A DNA stretch of 64,000 bases, taken from NCBI RefSeq assembly GCF_024763615.1, contig NC_077222.1, forward strand, positions 41,168,001 to 41,232,000. The letters run 5' to 3'. The notes under the pieces were generated by a model. It made no database searches and was not told where the DNA came from. It saw only the letters and a program-made list of their open reading frames with translations. Origin of the DNA: Phlebotomus papatasi (Eukaryota > Arthropoda > Insecta > Diptera > Psychodidae). Shown here one piece after another: positions 38,079-49,904 of the stretch; within the stretch, counting starts at the first letter, position 1, and each line of letters starts with the position of its first letter. The translations under genes were made by a program, and so were the position numbers.

Positions 38079-38851
38079 ATGAGAACCTACACAAGAAAAA
38101 CCGACCGAGCCGTAATTTTGGAGGAAAAAATGAGAGATGCAATCGAAGACATCCGGAAGGGGAAGAAAAGTATCCGGCAAGCCTCGAAGTACTACGGAAT
38201 CAATAGATCCACCATATCTCTTCGAACCCTATCATGTTCAACCCTTGGACATTAGTGTCTTTGGTTCGTTTAAGACACGATGCAAGAATCTCTTCAATGG
38301 GTGGATGAGTGCCAATCCGGGCAAAAGGATCACCATACATAACATTGTCCGAGTGTCGTCAGATGCTATAAAAAGCGCTTTCAGCAAGAAAAACATCTGT
38401 TCCGGATTTATTAAAAGTGGAATTTATCCCTTTGATCGCTCCTCGCTATACCAAGAGTACAATTTATTGAGCCAGAATGAGAGTACAATTATGTCCAGAG
38501 TCTTCTTCATCAACAACTTCACTCTCAGTCCTTCACTCAGACTCTTGCGCAAGTCTAGAGGACATACGTCCAATCTCTAAACCATTAACCAGTGTGGGGA
38601 AAAGGGGACAAAAGTCCACTATTATAACCGGCAGTCCAGAAAAGAGAAGGAAGGAGGAACTTCAGAAAAAGAAGGAGGACCTTCAGAAGAAGAAGGAGGA
38701 ACTCCAGAAGAAGAAGGAAGATCACCAGAAAATGCAGATAAAGGAAGAAAAGGAAAAGAAAAAACCTCAGAATAAAAACCCGAAAAGGAAAGTTAAAGTG
38801 GACAAGGAGAATCTCCCTACCATTCCTATCATTAAAAAAGAAAAGGAATAA
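38079..38851 (+). pseudogene. Pogo-like transposase with central deletion and frameshifts
   Basis: The first frame (38079-38255, 58 codons) opens MRTYTRKTDRAV and carries a psq-type helix-turn-helix ending IRQASKYYGINRSTI, the DNA-binding start of pogo transposases. Right after it the sequence jumps, in another frame (open to 38580), to HVQPLDISVFGSFK. This is the conserved block holding the third catalytic Asp (QPLD), followed by GFIKSGIYPFDRSSLYQE, a usual C-terminal motif. The first two catalytic Asp residues and several hundred bases between are missing. A further frame change near 38480-38510 leads into a highly charged tail to 38851 built from 24-bp repeats (EELQKKKED units) and ending in KKEKE. 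The protein cannot catalyse transposition, but it retains a DNA-binding module matching an element with intact ends. Confidence 0.85.
38640..38735 (+). repeat. 24-bp coding minisatellite in the transposase tail
   Basis: GAGGAACTTCAGAAAAAGAA-type units repeat three to four times, coding for (E/D)LQKKKEE(D/E). It predicts a charged coiled segment; slippage probably created it. Confidence 0.7.
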
Positions 38852-40210
38852 ATGGAATTAAAGAGGAAACTTGATTATCATTTGTTGTTTATTTATCCTA
38901 TTTATTTTTTTTCATTTTTCGCAATTTACCGCTAAATAATTTTTAGGTGAGAAAGTTCATAAAATCTTATTCACCACTCCTTCTAGTGTTACCATATGTC
39001 AGCAAAGTGGTGAAATGAATTTCCTTTGCGAATTTTGCAATCAATTGTGACTCGATTACAAAATGATGTGGAATAGTTATTTCAAATAATTTCTTACAAA
39101 TTTAAGTGATTCGCGCAACATTAGTGAGTTTCCGAGTATCAAGCGGAATAGTATTTGGTACATCCAATGTAAATGTAGTGTTGAAAAAATTCGTGGCTAC
39201 ATTTGCCCCGAAATTGGCTATATGTTCCCCGAACCGGGGAACATTTAGCCAAAGTGCCTTAGTTTTTTAATTTTCTTCTCGAAGGAAAATTAAGGAAACT
39301 ACAGGTCTGAACTACACAATCTCCTAAAGCCAATATCCGAGTGTAACTTATGGGGTATAAAAACATTACGCAGACTTTACCATTTTATTACAAATTATGT
39401 GTGAAAACGAAAGCTTCATTTGCTGGCTAATTCTACCCCTGTCTCCCCTACGTAAATTTTGAACCATATGCAACAAGTTGCCTGAAAACTTATGTATGTG
39501 CAGAAAGTTGGAAATATACAAAATATCATATATATCAAGTATAGTGGCAATAATGCTGAGCAATAATAATATTATGTATTAGATTTCCCGACTTTTGTGT
39601 AATAATCAAGTACACACATTTTCTGAGACAATTTCAGCTACAACATTCATTTTTCTTTATAGTTATAACTTGGTTATTTGCCATTAACTCGTTCTTCAGC
39701 GAAGAAGAACATAAAAGATGGCAATAAGCTTGTTTTACCTTAAAAGAGCTGTGATTTTTTTCAATGCAAATCCAGTTTGTCAATCAACTGATCTCAAGTG
39801 ATAGTCATATTTACAAAATTACTTCATGGATTTTCATCTTTGGTACAATTTTAGAAAAGTAGAATAAAATAAAAAAAAAGAACTACAATAGGTTTTAAAT
39901 AAACATAGTAAAAAATGAAAAATCTTGGTTTAGAAAATCCATCATTACAAAAACTTAGAAAAATAAGCTAAGATATTTATAAAAAAAAGATTACTATTCG
40001 AAAACCAAAAGTTTACATTTTCAAGGCCTTTACACTAAGAAAAAACTTTAGGGTTAAAACAACTCTGTCGCGGAGTTGAATAAAGCCGAAGAATATCTAT
40101 TTAATTATTACCCTTTTACGTTGTAAAATGTTGTAAGCTAAAGTTGAAACAACTCTATATGCGAGTTACTTTTTTCGACTGAAGTATATTTATTAAATAT
40201 TTTCGATTTA

Positions 40211-40446
40211 TTAATTTTATAAATTATTTATTTATTTTGATGTACCGGGCTATTTTTGCCATTTTGCTCATTATTCAGTTTACAAATTTTTATTTGATTT
40301 TCAATGTGTATGGGAATTATGTCTCTTCATACGCTTCAATCATTTGCACCGGGCAGAACTCGAACTCACAACTGTGACTGTCGAGTCGGGATTCACACCG
40401 CCCAAGAACTGAACGCTCTTACCAATTGCACTATGGATCCCCTATT
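40211..40446 (-). mobile_element. tRNA-derived SINE with 10-bp target duplication
   Basis: On the minus strand it starts GGGGATCCATAG. It has a pol III A box (AGTGCAATTGGTAAGAGC, 40415-40432) and a B box (GAGTTCGAGTTCTGCC, 40353-40368) at tRNA-like spacing, then a unique body and an A/T-rich AAATAAATAAAT tail. TTTCGATTTA flanks both sides (40201-40210 and 40447-40456). The tRNA part does not fold into a complete functional tRNA by eye, and the body is typical of a SINE. Small plus-strand frames across it are meaningless. Confidence 0.8.
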
Positions 40447-40689
40447 TTTCGATTTAAGAATATACTTCAGTGAAGATGAATTTCGTATGGCAAAGTGCAT
40501 ATACTTAGTTAGATCTTATGATCCTGATTCGATGATTCAGCTTTAAATCATATTGAGTGTCCTCATTTTTGAATAGTCATAAGAATGTGAAAATGTTTGC
40601 ATTAATTTGACTAAGAATGTTTATCTTTCAAAGTGTCGGCATAATATGGATCACTTTTCGCCTATAATTTACAAGAAATCCAAAAAATC

Positions 40690-40745
40690 ATAATGTTTAT
40701 ATTACTCAGTGAAATGTCGAAAACATGTTTACAAAGCGAATGCTA
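40690..40745. repeat. Half copy of the GCACAATA MITE (see 57493-57633)
   Basis: GAAAACATGTTTACAAAGCG followed by TATTGTGCTTAGCG matches one arm of the 57493-57633 element in reverse complement. The other arm is missing. Confidence 0.45.
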
Positions 40746-42399
40746 TTGTGCTTAGCGTATTGTATTTCGAAAACGGTGTCATATATTTTTAAGTAGGATG
40801 GAATAGTCACTTTTCGTCATTTACTTGTACTTTCTTTAAAATACAAGCTCGATTGGAGACTACTGACTAAACTTGCGTATTACAATAGCTGTGACTTTGG
40901 CAAAATCACATCAAATACAGAATGTGAAATGAGACACACGCGCGTTTAAATTTCAGTTCCATTGTCATGTGAAAAAAAAACGAGATTATTAATAAACGCA
41001 TAAATAGCATGATGGGAAGACAAAACACTTTCCATCAATTCCCTGGTGCGTTTCCTAATTGCACTTGAGCTTTCTTTATCCATCATATCTTTCTCTCTAA
41101 TTCTCTCACACTATACTCCACATAATTCTTCTTTTTATTATTATAGTTTTAAAATCAACCTTCACTCTCATTTTAATTCAACCAAAAAAAGGTAATCTCT
41201 GCGGCTACAATTTAGAGTGGATATAAAATTACTCTTCTTATTTTTTCCGCCTGAAACATAGTCATTGAGAGGAAAAGTGACATGAACGAAAAAAACGCAA
41301 AATAGATTTATCTACGAAGATCAAAATTCGGCCATGAATGACGACATGAATTTATTTAATAAACAGGTATTGAAAATGAAACACTTGTTTTGGCATTTGG
41401 AAAAAAAGACCCAGTGATCTTATTTTTGCATTCGAAACTTTGTTGGAAGTTGGGAAATCTGGGGTAATACCGCTTAAACTCTACGGAGAGGGCTGTATTA
41501 AAAATTCCTCGATATTTTTGAATCCTCAAAATTTTCACGTTCCACCACATGGGAAAGATTTTTTCAACATACTACTATTTTCGTATATCAGAAGATTTCT
41601 GCGAAACTCGAAATCCTGATCCGCTTGTACATCCCACCCACCTGTCAGGAGACTTAACCCTTTGAGGACGAATGGTACACTGATGTCTCAAAAATAAAAC
41701 TAATTTTTCGGACTATTTAGAGGACAAGATAACTTTTTATAGTCGAAAAAGAGCTTTTGTTTTTGGCACACCGTTGCCCCATTCGTCCTTGAAAGGTTAA
41801 ACGCCAGACGGTTATATACCGACACCGAACTTTTAAGGCACCCCCTTTCATACGTAAACTCAGGGGCCTCTCGACATTTCATTTTTCCATACGTTTTTGC
41901 ATAGAGGCACTGAAGACGATTGGCAAGTTTTTTCCTAAAGACTTATCAGTCTGATATATTTTGAGAGGGACTTTCCGGTGTTCGCCAGTGAAAAAAAGGT
42001 AACCCTAAGATGAAAACACTTTTTTCCGTCTTGTCCAGAGCTTTCGGTCCCGATGTGGACCTTCTTCAGTGGTCGACTAAACAATATTCTCGTAATTACT
42101 CTTAGGGATCGTGACGTTCAAGTGGTACATATCACTCATCACTATCAGGATGCCAATGTGGGTTTGGTTTTTTGCTTTTAGGAGAACCTTTTCCCGAATT
42201 TTTTCAACTAATTTTCACGAATTTTAGGAAGGAAAATTTGATGTGAAACTTTGGCGTCTGTTACAATAACTATTATTATTATTACAATAACTATATAGAA
42301 AAATCTCTGTACTTTTTATTAGGCTTGATGGGCCCCTGGTAAACTCAATGATTATTAACAAGACCTTCTTGCCCCTCCATCTGCTTCCTCTCCTTCCAT

Positions 42400-42720
42400 A
42401 ATCATGTTTTTTGGATTGTTCGAAAATGCGTCGTGATTTTTTTTTAAATTTTTGGATACGTTTTAGAGGTTCCGTATAGTTGCAGATTTCGTCCATATTC
42501 GAAATTACCATTGAGTCATTTTAAATAATGATTTTTAAGATCAAATTTTAAAAAAAAAGCACTAAAACGAATATTTCGCAATTAATTTAGATAAGTTTGG
42601 ATCAGTTGGAGAGGTCTTACAATCCATAATAGGTCCGAACCGGTTTTAATCGGTTTGGATCTGATTAAAAACTGATAATGATTTTTTTCTTAAGATGAAG
42701 ACTATTAAATCGGTGGCAGT
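42400..42720 (-). repeat. Dispersed repeat family R1, 3' part
   Basis: The plus strand reads TTTTTGGATACGTTTTAGAG, GATTTCGTCC and GGAGAGGTCTTACAATCC, then CCGGTTTTAATCGGTTTGG. This is the same order as 53985-54245 and 45885-46085, and is inverted relative to 22839-23915. Confidence 0.55.
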
Positions 42721-42835
42721 AAAAATCTTAAAAGGTCCAAAAGCCTGAACGGTCAAAATCCTGAAAGGGACGAAATTATACGGAGGACCATATGTGGATT
42801 AGGGATTTTGGCTTACGGGATTTTGACCGCTATTC
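42718..42835. repeat. Repeat E, short copy
   Basis: AAGCCTGAACGGTCAAAATCC and GGGACGAAATTATACGGAGG are followed within 60 bp by GGGATTTTGGCTTACGGGAT. It is the same head-to-head layout as 33388-33645 with the centre deleted. Confidence 0.5.
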
Positions 42836-44805
42836 CATTACCGGTTTTGACGTTTATGAGCGAGCAATGATCTGACAACCCAAGAGTCTTGCATAACAAA
42901 ATAATAATAAAACATATTACGAAATTCAGAGAGAGTAATTAAAAAATCTGAAATTATAAATAAATTCCTAAAACAATTCCTTTATGATTATACGAAAAAT
43001 ATTTAAAAAAAAAAAAAACTTCAATGTGCTTTTTTTTTAAATTATACAGTTCAAGCCATCTTATTATACGGCCAAATGCCAAATCCCCAATTCAACTTAC
43101 AAAATGCGGGTAAATAGAGCACTATCAAAATAATTTATTGACTGTAATTCGTGTTAAATGGAAGGAAAAGGCACAAGTGAAAAGTTTTAACACCTCAATT
43201 TATATAACTTACCAACATCCATTCACAAAACGATCACATTTTTCAAAGTTCAAACATTCAAAAGACTCCCGGAAATTTGGTGGTGGAACATGAAAAAAAA
43301 ATTGTGGAATTGATTTGGATTTGATTACAGTAAAGTCGCAACCTCCTAGAAAATTACCTAGCTCATTGTTTGCACAAGTGACTGCGGAAAGACGATTTAA
43401 AAATTGGAATGATACACAGAACAAAATACGTGACAGAAAAGGGAGAGCCGTTTTTTTTTATTAACTCGCTCCATACACCATTGCCAAACTTTGCTATCTT
43501 TCAACAATCCACTTTGTCACATAAAATATAGTGGTGGATTGATAGAATTGCAAAAAATTCTCTGCAATGGAAAAAAAAGAGAGTCCTCTCGTGTGATTTA
43601 ATTTTCAGGTGGCAAATCTACCAACGATGGATGTACGTGAAAAATGAGTTCTTTGTTATTAACCAAAGCCATCCCCCATCCACATTATCAGGACACCTCA
43701 TTCAACTTGATAAATTTTCGTCGTTATGCAAAGTTTTCACGTTTCAACCAAAGCCAATTTTTCCCTCACCTACTCCCAAACTAAAATTTCAACCTAACAT
43801 AATGAAATAATTTAATCAATCAATTTCAGTATTTCGTTTTTTTTTTATTATAATTTTTTTTCAATTCACTATATTATCATCCCGGTTTTATCTAGAATGC
43901 GACTATATCACTTTTTTTTTAAAACTGTAAATTCGAGGTGCCTTTTTATTTTATATATCGCGCGATGGAAATTGAAAGAAAACAACATTTCCTCCGTAAA
44001 TTACCACGCACATTGTAAAAAAAATGAGTGAGAAAAAAAATCATCAATAATATAACGCTTGTGGAATTAATTTATAGTATTATTTAGCTAAATTGAATTT
44101 CAATTTTGAGTGGGAATTGCTATGAAAAAAAATATAGGGAAAATATCCCGAAAATTATTCACTCCATTAAACACATAATTTTTTTACACGTTCGTTGCAA
44201 AAAAAAGTCAAGAGAAATCCACGCAAAGTACCAATATCTCTGTGAAAATTGGTGGACAAATTCACAAAAAAAAAAAAACAGAATTGAAAAAATAAATCAA
44301 TTTTTCATATTTATTTCTCAGATATAATTATTTTCGCACATTTCACCAGCTATTTCACCCCATATGAAATTATCGAAATTTATTTAGACATGATCAATAT
44401 TAAGACCCATTAGACATCCCGCAAATGCAACACATTAGTTCAAAATTTAATGTCCTTATTGGCTTTTATTCATTTTCTGAGAAATTGCGTACACACTATA
44501 TTTCAATTGCTATTACCCCCTCTATAACACTCCTTTGTGAAAATTCGAACATTTGCCTCTCAATTGGGGGTAGAAGGTAGAATTGTAATTCTTGTGCAAA
44601 AGTACCAGAAGAGCCAGAGCAAAGGTGAATTCGAAACACAACAAATTACCTGAAATATTTCTTCCCCAAAAGTCAACATATATTCAGCAGAGTTGAATAA
44701 AATTGAATTTTCTAGAAAAGGACCATAAACAGGGTCTTCTTTCTCCGTCTATCTCTCCCCTCGCCCACCAATAATTTTTTTTGAATTATTCGAAAACACA
44801 TCGTA

Positions 44806-45850
44806 GGGTAAAGCCTTATAATTTTGTCCAGTTTCTTATTTTGGACACTTTGAGGATAAAATTGAACACTAAAAATAAATTGATTAAAATTATGGATTTT
44901 TAATCCAATATTTGATGAATAATGAATTCTATCTAAATATTTGTTCTTTTTGGAAGATTTTAACACTAAATACGTTAAATTTTGAATATGATTTGAGTTG
45001 AAATTGCTTTGTTGAAAATTCAGTGTGAGCAAGCTTACGAGAAATATGACAGAACTTCGTGTTTACTTCAGTCTTATTTAGCTGTGGTAAAGTACTAACA
45101 ATGTTTCTTCACTCTTTTTGAGTGATATTATTGAATATTCATTGAAAATTGTGTTGATTCACATTAGGGGTGATTTGTAAATTTGACCTAAAGTGAGATT
45201 TGCCTTGTGCATTAGATTTTTCGTGTGAAAAATGGAAAATTTTCTAGGAAATTCGCCAGTGAGGTGATAGTTCTTATTTTGGACAGGTGTTTTTCTCACG
45301 AAATTTCGTGAAATTTCAGTTTTTGTGATGACTAGGTTGGACAAATGCCTGGAGAAACAAAGGAGCATCATCTCTACGAAAGAGATGTAGTAAGAAAAGC
45401 CTTGAAAGGCTCCGGGAAAAGCCAGGGAATGAGCGAATCCGCACGTACTTGGAGTACCGAAGTCAACTTACTTTAATAAATGATATGGAAAGTTTCCGGG
45501 CTTCTTGTCACATTCTACGTTTCCCTTACATGAACAGAAAGAGGACTTGGTAAGATTGGTTCATGAAATGAAGAACAATGGGCATCCTGTTGAGGCGGAT
45601 TAGCTGTCCAAATTTACAGCTAAGTTATCCAAAATTCGAGTCAAATTCACCTCTACATATAAATTCATTTTTAAATGTATTAAAACTAATTTTACTAAAA
45701 AAAAAGACAATAAACCCTTGCCAAGTTTCTAAACAATCCTTCTGAAAAGAGAGTAACAAAAAAAAGTCAATTGGTATCGAAAATATCGCACTTCAAACTT
45801 GGAACATCGATGCTTATAAGCAGACTGTCCAAAATAATGAGCTTTTACCC
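44806..45850 (+). mobile_element. Pogo-family relic (P1), copy 2, inverted
   Basis: TA at 44804-44805 and 45851-45852 flank GGGTAAAGCCTTATAATTTT and the inverted ATGAGCTTTTACCC. It is collinear in reverse with 56265-57332. Its ends have diverged more than those of copies 1 and 3, so it looks older or differently mutated. The decayed transposase start is on the plus strand (45360-45610). Confidence 0.8.
45360..45610 (+). pseudogene. Decayed pogo-type transposase N-terminus, copy 2
   Basis: One frame reads KEHHLYERDVV and then GMSESARTWS, ending at a stop after VNLL. A second frame beginning at 45541 reads EDLVRLVHEMKNNGHPVEAD and then stops, where the other two copies have TAT. Two helices of a psq-type DNA-binding domain are visible. 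No catalytic domain remains. Confidence 0.6.
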
Positions 45851-45879
45851 TATGATTTTATTTTAATTCTTGGATATGT

Positions 45880-46290
45880 TTTGAGGTTGCATAGGTGGAG
45901 ATTTCGATATGAGGTCCATACGATGGTCCATATGAGAAAGACTATTCAATCATTTCTAACAACGATATTTTAAGGCCAAAGGTTGAGAACGTATATCTCA
46001 TCCGATTTAGACAAGTTTGGATTCATTGGAAAGGTCTTGAAAACCATGAAAAGTCTGAACTGGTTCTAACTGGTTTTGATCTGATTAACCAAGAATTTTG
46101 AGAAATCTTTTAACTGATTTTCAAGTTGGTAGTGTAGCGATTTGAACATAAGTTCGTGATGTCTTTAACTACGTGCACATTTTACAATTAAAGTAAATTA
46201 ATTTTTTGTTGTAGTAGATTAGTGGATCAATTAATTTTGGATAGGGAGTCCTTTAAAATACTAAAAGTTGATATCTTTAACCATTTCGCC
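45880..46290 (-). repeat. Dispersed repeat family R1, 3' part
   Basis: CTTGGATATGTTTTGAGGTT, GGAAAGGTCTTGAAAACC and CTGGTTTTGATCTGATTAA parallel the 42400-42720 copy. The word AAAGTTGATATCTTTAACCA follows near 46264. Confidence 0.55.
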
Positions 46291-46879
46291 TTTAAAATAT
46301 TTTTTTCTCAGTCTCCTTTTAGCATGCGACCATCTCCGTCTTAGTAAAATGTTTTCTAACTTTCAGAGATAAATCATGCAAAAGTTCTTTCATTTCATAC
46401 GGATTTAACCCATTCCTTACCATGGTATTATACATCATACGCAAATTGAGTGATTTTAGACGATTTATTTCTGGGCAATTGATATTCGAATTGGTGTCGG
46501 GAATGGATTTTTACTAACTTCAGTTCTTCAATTACTTGGAAAAAGTAGTCCTACTGAGATGTAAATACATTTTGTTGTTCTTTTCTCGCTTCGCGGAAAG
46601 TCATGCAAAATTTTTGCTCAAAATGGCGGACGGAAACTTCGACATCCCGTCGAATTTGTTAAAATTGGCCTTCATCTTCTTGCCTGATTTGAATTCTGAT
46701 TGCCAATTTGTGTTCTTGGATATTTACTCTCGCTAAATCAATAGAGTTTGTAATTAATTAATGTAAATAATTTAAATTCAGCGACCGTTAAGACGTATGT
46801 TTGAGAGCGGCTCCCCGCTCCCCCATAATAGGTAAAATTTTTTTCAGTATGAAATTGAAATTTCAAGATGTTACATTTC

Positions 46880-46925
46880 AAACTTGAGGCGTTGGTGCTT
46901 GCATGCAACTATGCCGAAATTTGGC
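46880..46925 (-). repeat. Truncated end of the 48968-49376 element
   Basis: CTATGCCGAAATTTGGCACA followed by CTTACCCTA is the reverse complement of the left end at 48967-49000. Confidence 0.6.
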
Positions 46926-48967
46926 ACACTTACCCTATTATTTTCGAAAAGTCTTAAATAATTTATGAAGCATTATTAAGAGTATTTAATAGAGGGAGTT
47001 TTAAGAGCAAATTGTGATACTATCTTCGATCTAAAAACTCGCAACTCTACCTTTTTGCTTAAGCCTATCTTGTACCAATGGTGAGGATACCACGATATAT
47101 TGACTAATCATTAAGAATGAAATAGTGTTAATTAATAACTCGCAGCTAGGCATTGTGAATCATTGATTCTGCACAGTACAAAGCAAGACGAAAATATTTG
47201 GCAAATTAATTGCCTAAATTCATTTTCTAGCCTAAAACTCTATTTATGGACTATGGTTCCTCGTTCCTAATGGAATATCAACTGATTCATAGTAGAAATC
47301 CTTCACGAAAATATATGATTGCATTCATTTTGCAAAATGTTTATTTTTAAATTATATTCGTTAAATTTAAATTATTGCCTTACATAAGCACTGTAAACGC
47401 TGGACCTTGACCTTTCTCAGTGCTTTTTCTTGGTTTATAACAAAATCTCATGAGGAATTTGTTATAAATTTTGTACATAAGGAAATCAAAAAGATAGTAA
47501 TAAATTTTTATCATTAATGTTTCACACAATCTCTTTTCGGACGAATAAAAAAGCGTCTTTTGCATATTTTTTGGTGAAGATTTGACTTCTATATTTTGAA
47601 TTTTCAATTAATAACTGTCAATACCACAAAAAGAAAACTAATACCATTGACATCATTTTCTTTTTTTCTTTTTTTTTGCATTTCATTTCTCAAGTGAAAC
47701 GAAAAATCGTGAAACTCTTCAACAATTTCCTTTTTGAGAAAACTGACAAGAGAAATATTTCCCTCAATGGCCAATTAATTGTGTATACCAAGAGTAAGAG
47801 TAAAAAATCTCAAAAATCCCGCTTTACCATCTCACGTGAATTTTTCCACATGATTCAACCATTCACAGAATGTCTCTACCAGTTTATTGTGAACCAATTT
47901 TCTCAACTACCTCATATTCCACGTGAGTTACAGACCATTTCGTGACTGTATATCGATGAGATATTATGTGAGACATACTCGATGCATTTGCGTACACTTG
48001 ATTGACCAATTTTCTTCACACTGGTCTTACACATTCATTTTCAATTTCAACTAGCATTTCACCCAATTGATTCCATGGACACGTCAAATTATGCCAAATG
48101 AGAGAGAAAGAGGAAATTTTCTGTTTAAAAAGTTAATAGTTTTAAGAAAAGGAGAAAAAAAAACATTTTTTTCAAGAACATCGATCACTTAGGAGAATGT
48201 CTTCTTGAAGATTAACTGTATCATTAGGCAATTTTTGTGGTCGAAAGTTTTAAGAGGACAAAACAAAAAACAATTTTTTAGTGCTCACTAACCAGTCTAA
48301 TGGAAAGTGGATCACTATAATGATCATCCATTAATAACCAATTGAGAGTGAATGTTTCATCGAAACATGACACCAACTATCACAACATTCCAATATTTTT
48401 CATCTCATATAAATTGTATCATCGACCAAAGGAGATGACAAGAAGCGAAAAGCTTTTGATTCATTGAATTCGTGACCGGAATTGAAACGATAAAAAACGG
48501 TGATACTACACTCGCTACACTCTTTCTGCAAAATAAAAATCACTTTCGTTGCGATATATTGTGAATCGAAAAAAAAAACGGATATTTTTCTTACAAAAAT
48601 TCCTCTTCCCGCCTCCGTTCTCCAACATTTTACGCATTTTTGCAGTATTATATGAACTTCTTTTCACTGACCATTCAATGTTGCGATTAATGTTCGGTGG
48701 AAAAAAAAATAATTTGACAAAAAAAACTTTCATTTTTATTAATCCACAAGTGCCGGTAATCTTAACGCATGAATTGGTAATTTCCGTTTCTTGTTGCTTT
48801 TTTTGAGTGTGCATTTTTTTCCTTCAAAATCACTTTTAGTCATTTATTTGGAAAGTGTCTCATTAGTTTATGGTCAAAATTCAGGGTCAATATTTCCATT
48901 TATATAACAGTTTAAATATTTTTTAGCTTCGCGACATAGAAAGCACCAACTATCCAAGAAAATCTTA

Positions 48968-49376
48968 GGGTAAGTGTGCCAAATTTCGGCATAGTTGTAT
49001 GGAAGCGACAAAGTCTCAAGTTTGAAATGTAATACTCTTTTGTTACTCTTTTATAAAGAATGTTGCTTGGAGCCTTGCAGACAATTTATCATCTTTATTT
49101 TCTCTAAAATCATTCTTAATACATTTTAAAATGAATAAAAATGAAGACATAGTATTGGTGGCCTATTTCGGCCACCTTCATTCTCTTAGTTCCTTGCCCT
49201 TCCAGAATTCTTTCAATGTCTTTTTCAGATTATCTTGCTCGTCGAAGCGACATTTTTTGTTATTTTTTTGTATTGTACAATCTCAAGAGTATCCAAAAAC
49301 TAAAAATTCATGGAAATTCGTGGAACAAAAAATATGGCCGAAATTGCAAGCCAGCCGGAATTTGGCACACTTACAC
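48968..49376 (-). mobile_element. TIR element, 409 bp, TA-flanked, possible pogo relic
   Basis: TA at 48966-48967 and 49377-49378. The left end is GGGTAAGTGTGCCAAATTTC and the right end, reverse complemented, is GTGTAAGTGTGCCAAATTCC. The minus strand over 49165-49250 reads EQDNLKKTLKEFWKGKEL, which recalls the first helix of the pogo-type HTH. A reversed, decayed half copy lies at 49655-49890. Confidence 0.65.
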
Positions 49377-49654
49377 TAAGCCAATTAAATAAAACTGTAA
49401 TTCATTCACAATTCTTACTCTGATTAGTAGGAAGATTGAAAATTTTCAAATGGTTTATAACTTCTTATACCCCCCTTTACCGAATTAATATTCCACTAAA
49501 TTTAAATATTTAAAAAAAAAATTGATTTCCCTTTTAATTTGGTCCGGTAATCAAATTTGGTTTTTGTAACTATTTCAAGGTAAATTCAGAGAATAACAAT
49601 ACGATTTAACAATAATCTTCAGGCATTAGGGTCGTTACAGTCTCTTTTGGTTTT

Positions 49655-49890
49655 GAAGATTACTACATTCCAAATGCACCAAATTTCGGACAGTTTGCAA
49701 TTTCGGCCATTACCTTGTTCTTCAAATTTCCATGAATTTTTAGTTTTTATATACTCTAAAGATTGTACAATGCAAGAAAAACAAAAAAAAAATATAGCTG
49801 CGACGAACAAGATGATGTGAGAAAGACTGAAAGAATTCCGGAAAGGCAAGGAACTTATGAGAAACAAGGTGTCCGAAATATTACCTAAAG
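49655..49890 (+). repeat. Inverted half copy of the 48968-49376 element
   Basis: CACCAAATTTCGGACAGTTT, GCAATTTCGGCCATTACC and TCCGGAAAGGCAAGGAACTT match the right half of 48968-49376 in reverse complement. No TA-flanked ends are left. Confidence 0.55.
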
Positions 49891-49904
49891 CTAGGTCTAT
49901 ATTT

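Larger units (their letters stand above)
37295..39448 (+). mobile_element. Pogo-like transposon (P2), 2154 bp, internally deleted
   Basis: TA at 37293-37294 and 39449-39450 flank TIRs of about 24 bp. The left end is GGGGAGACCGGGGTAGAAAT and the right end, reverse complemented, is GGGGAGACAGGGGTAGAATT, both followed by AGCCA. Subterminal repeats of the end theme occur near 39205-39255 (CCCCGAA, GGGGAACATTTAGCC). The transposase lies at 38079-38851. The length is close to a complete pogo element, but the coding part lacks the middle of the catalytic domain. Confidence 0.85.

Noticed and set aside
38630..38851. Separate Lys/Glu-rich coiled-coil gene
   Set aside because: It sits inside the pogo-like element's TIRs directly after the transposase C-terminus, and the 24-bp repeats look like slippage.
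40344..40442. Functional tRNA gene
   Set aside because: A and B boxes are present but the arms do not make a full cloverleaf. A body, an A/T tail and target duplications follow, so it is a SINE.
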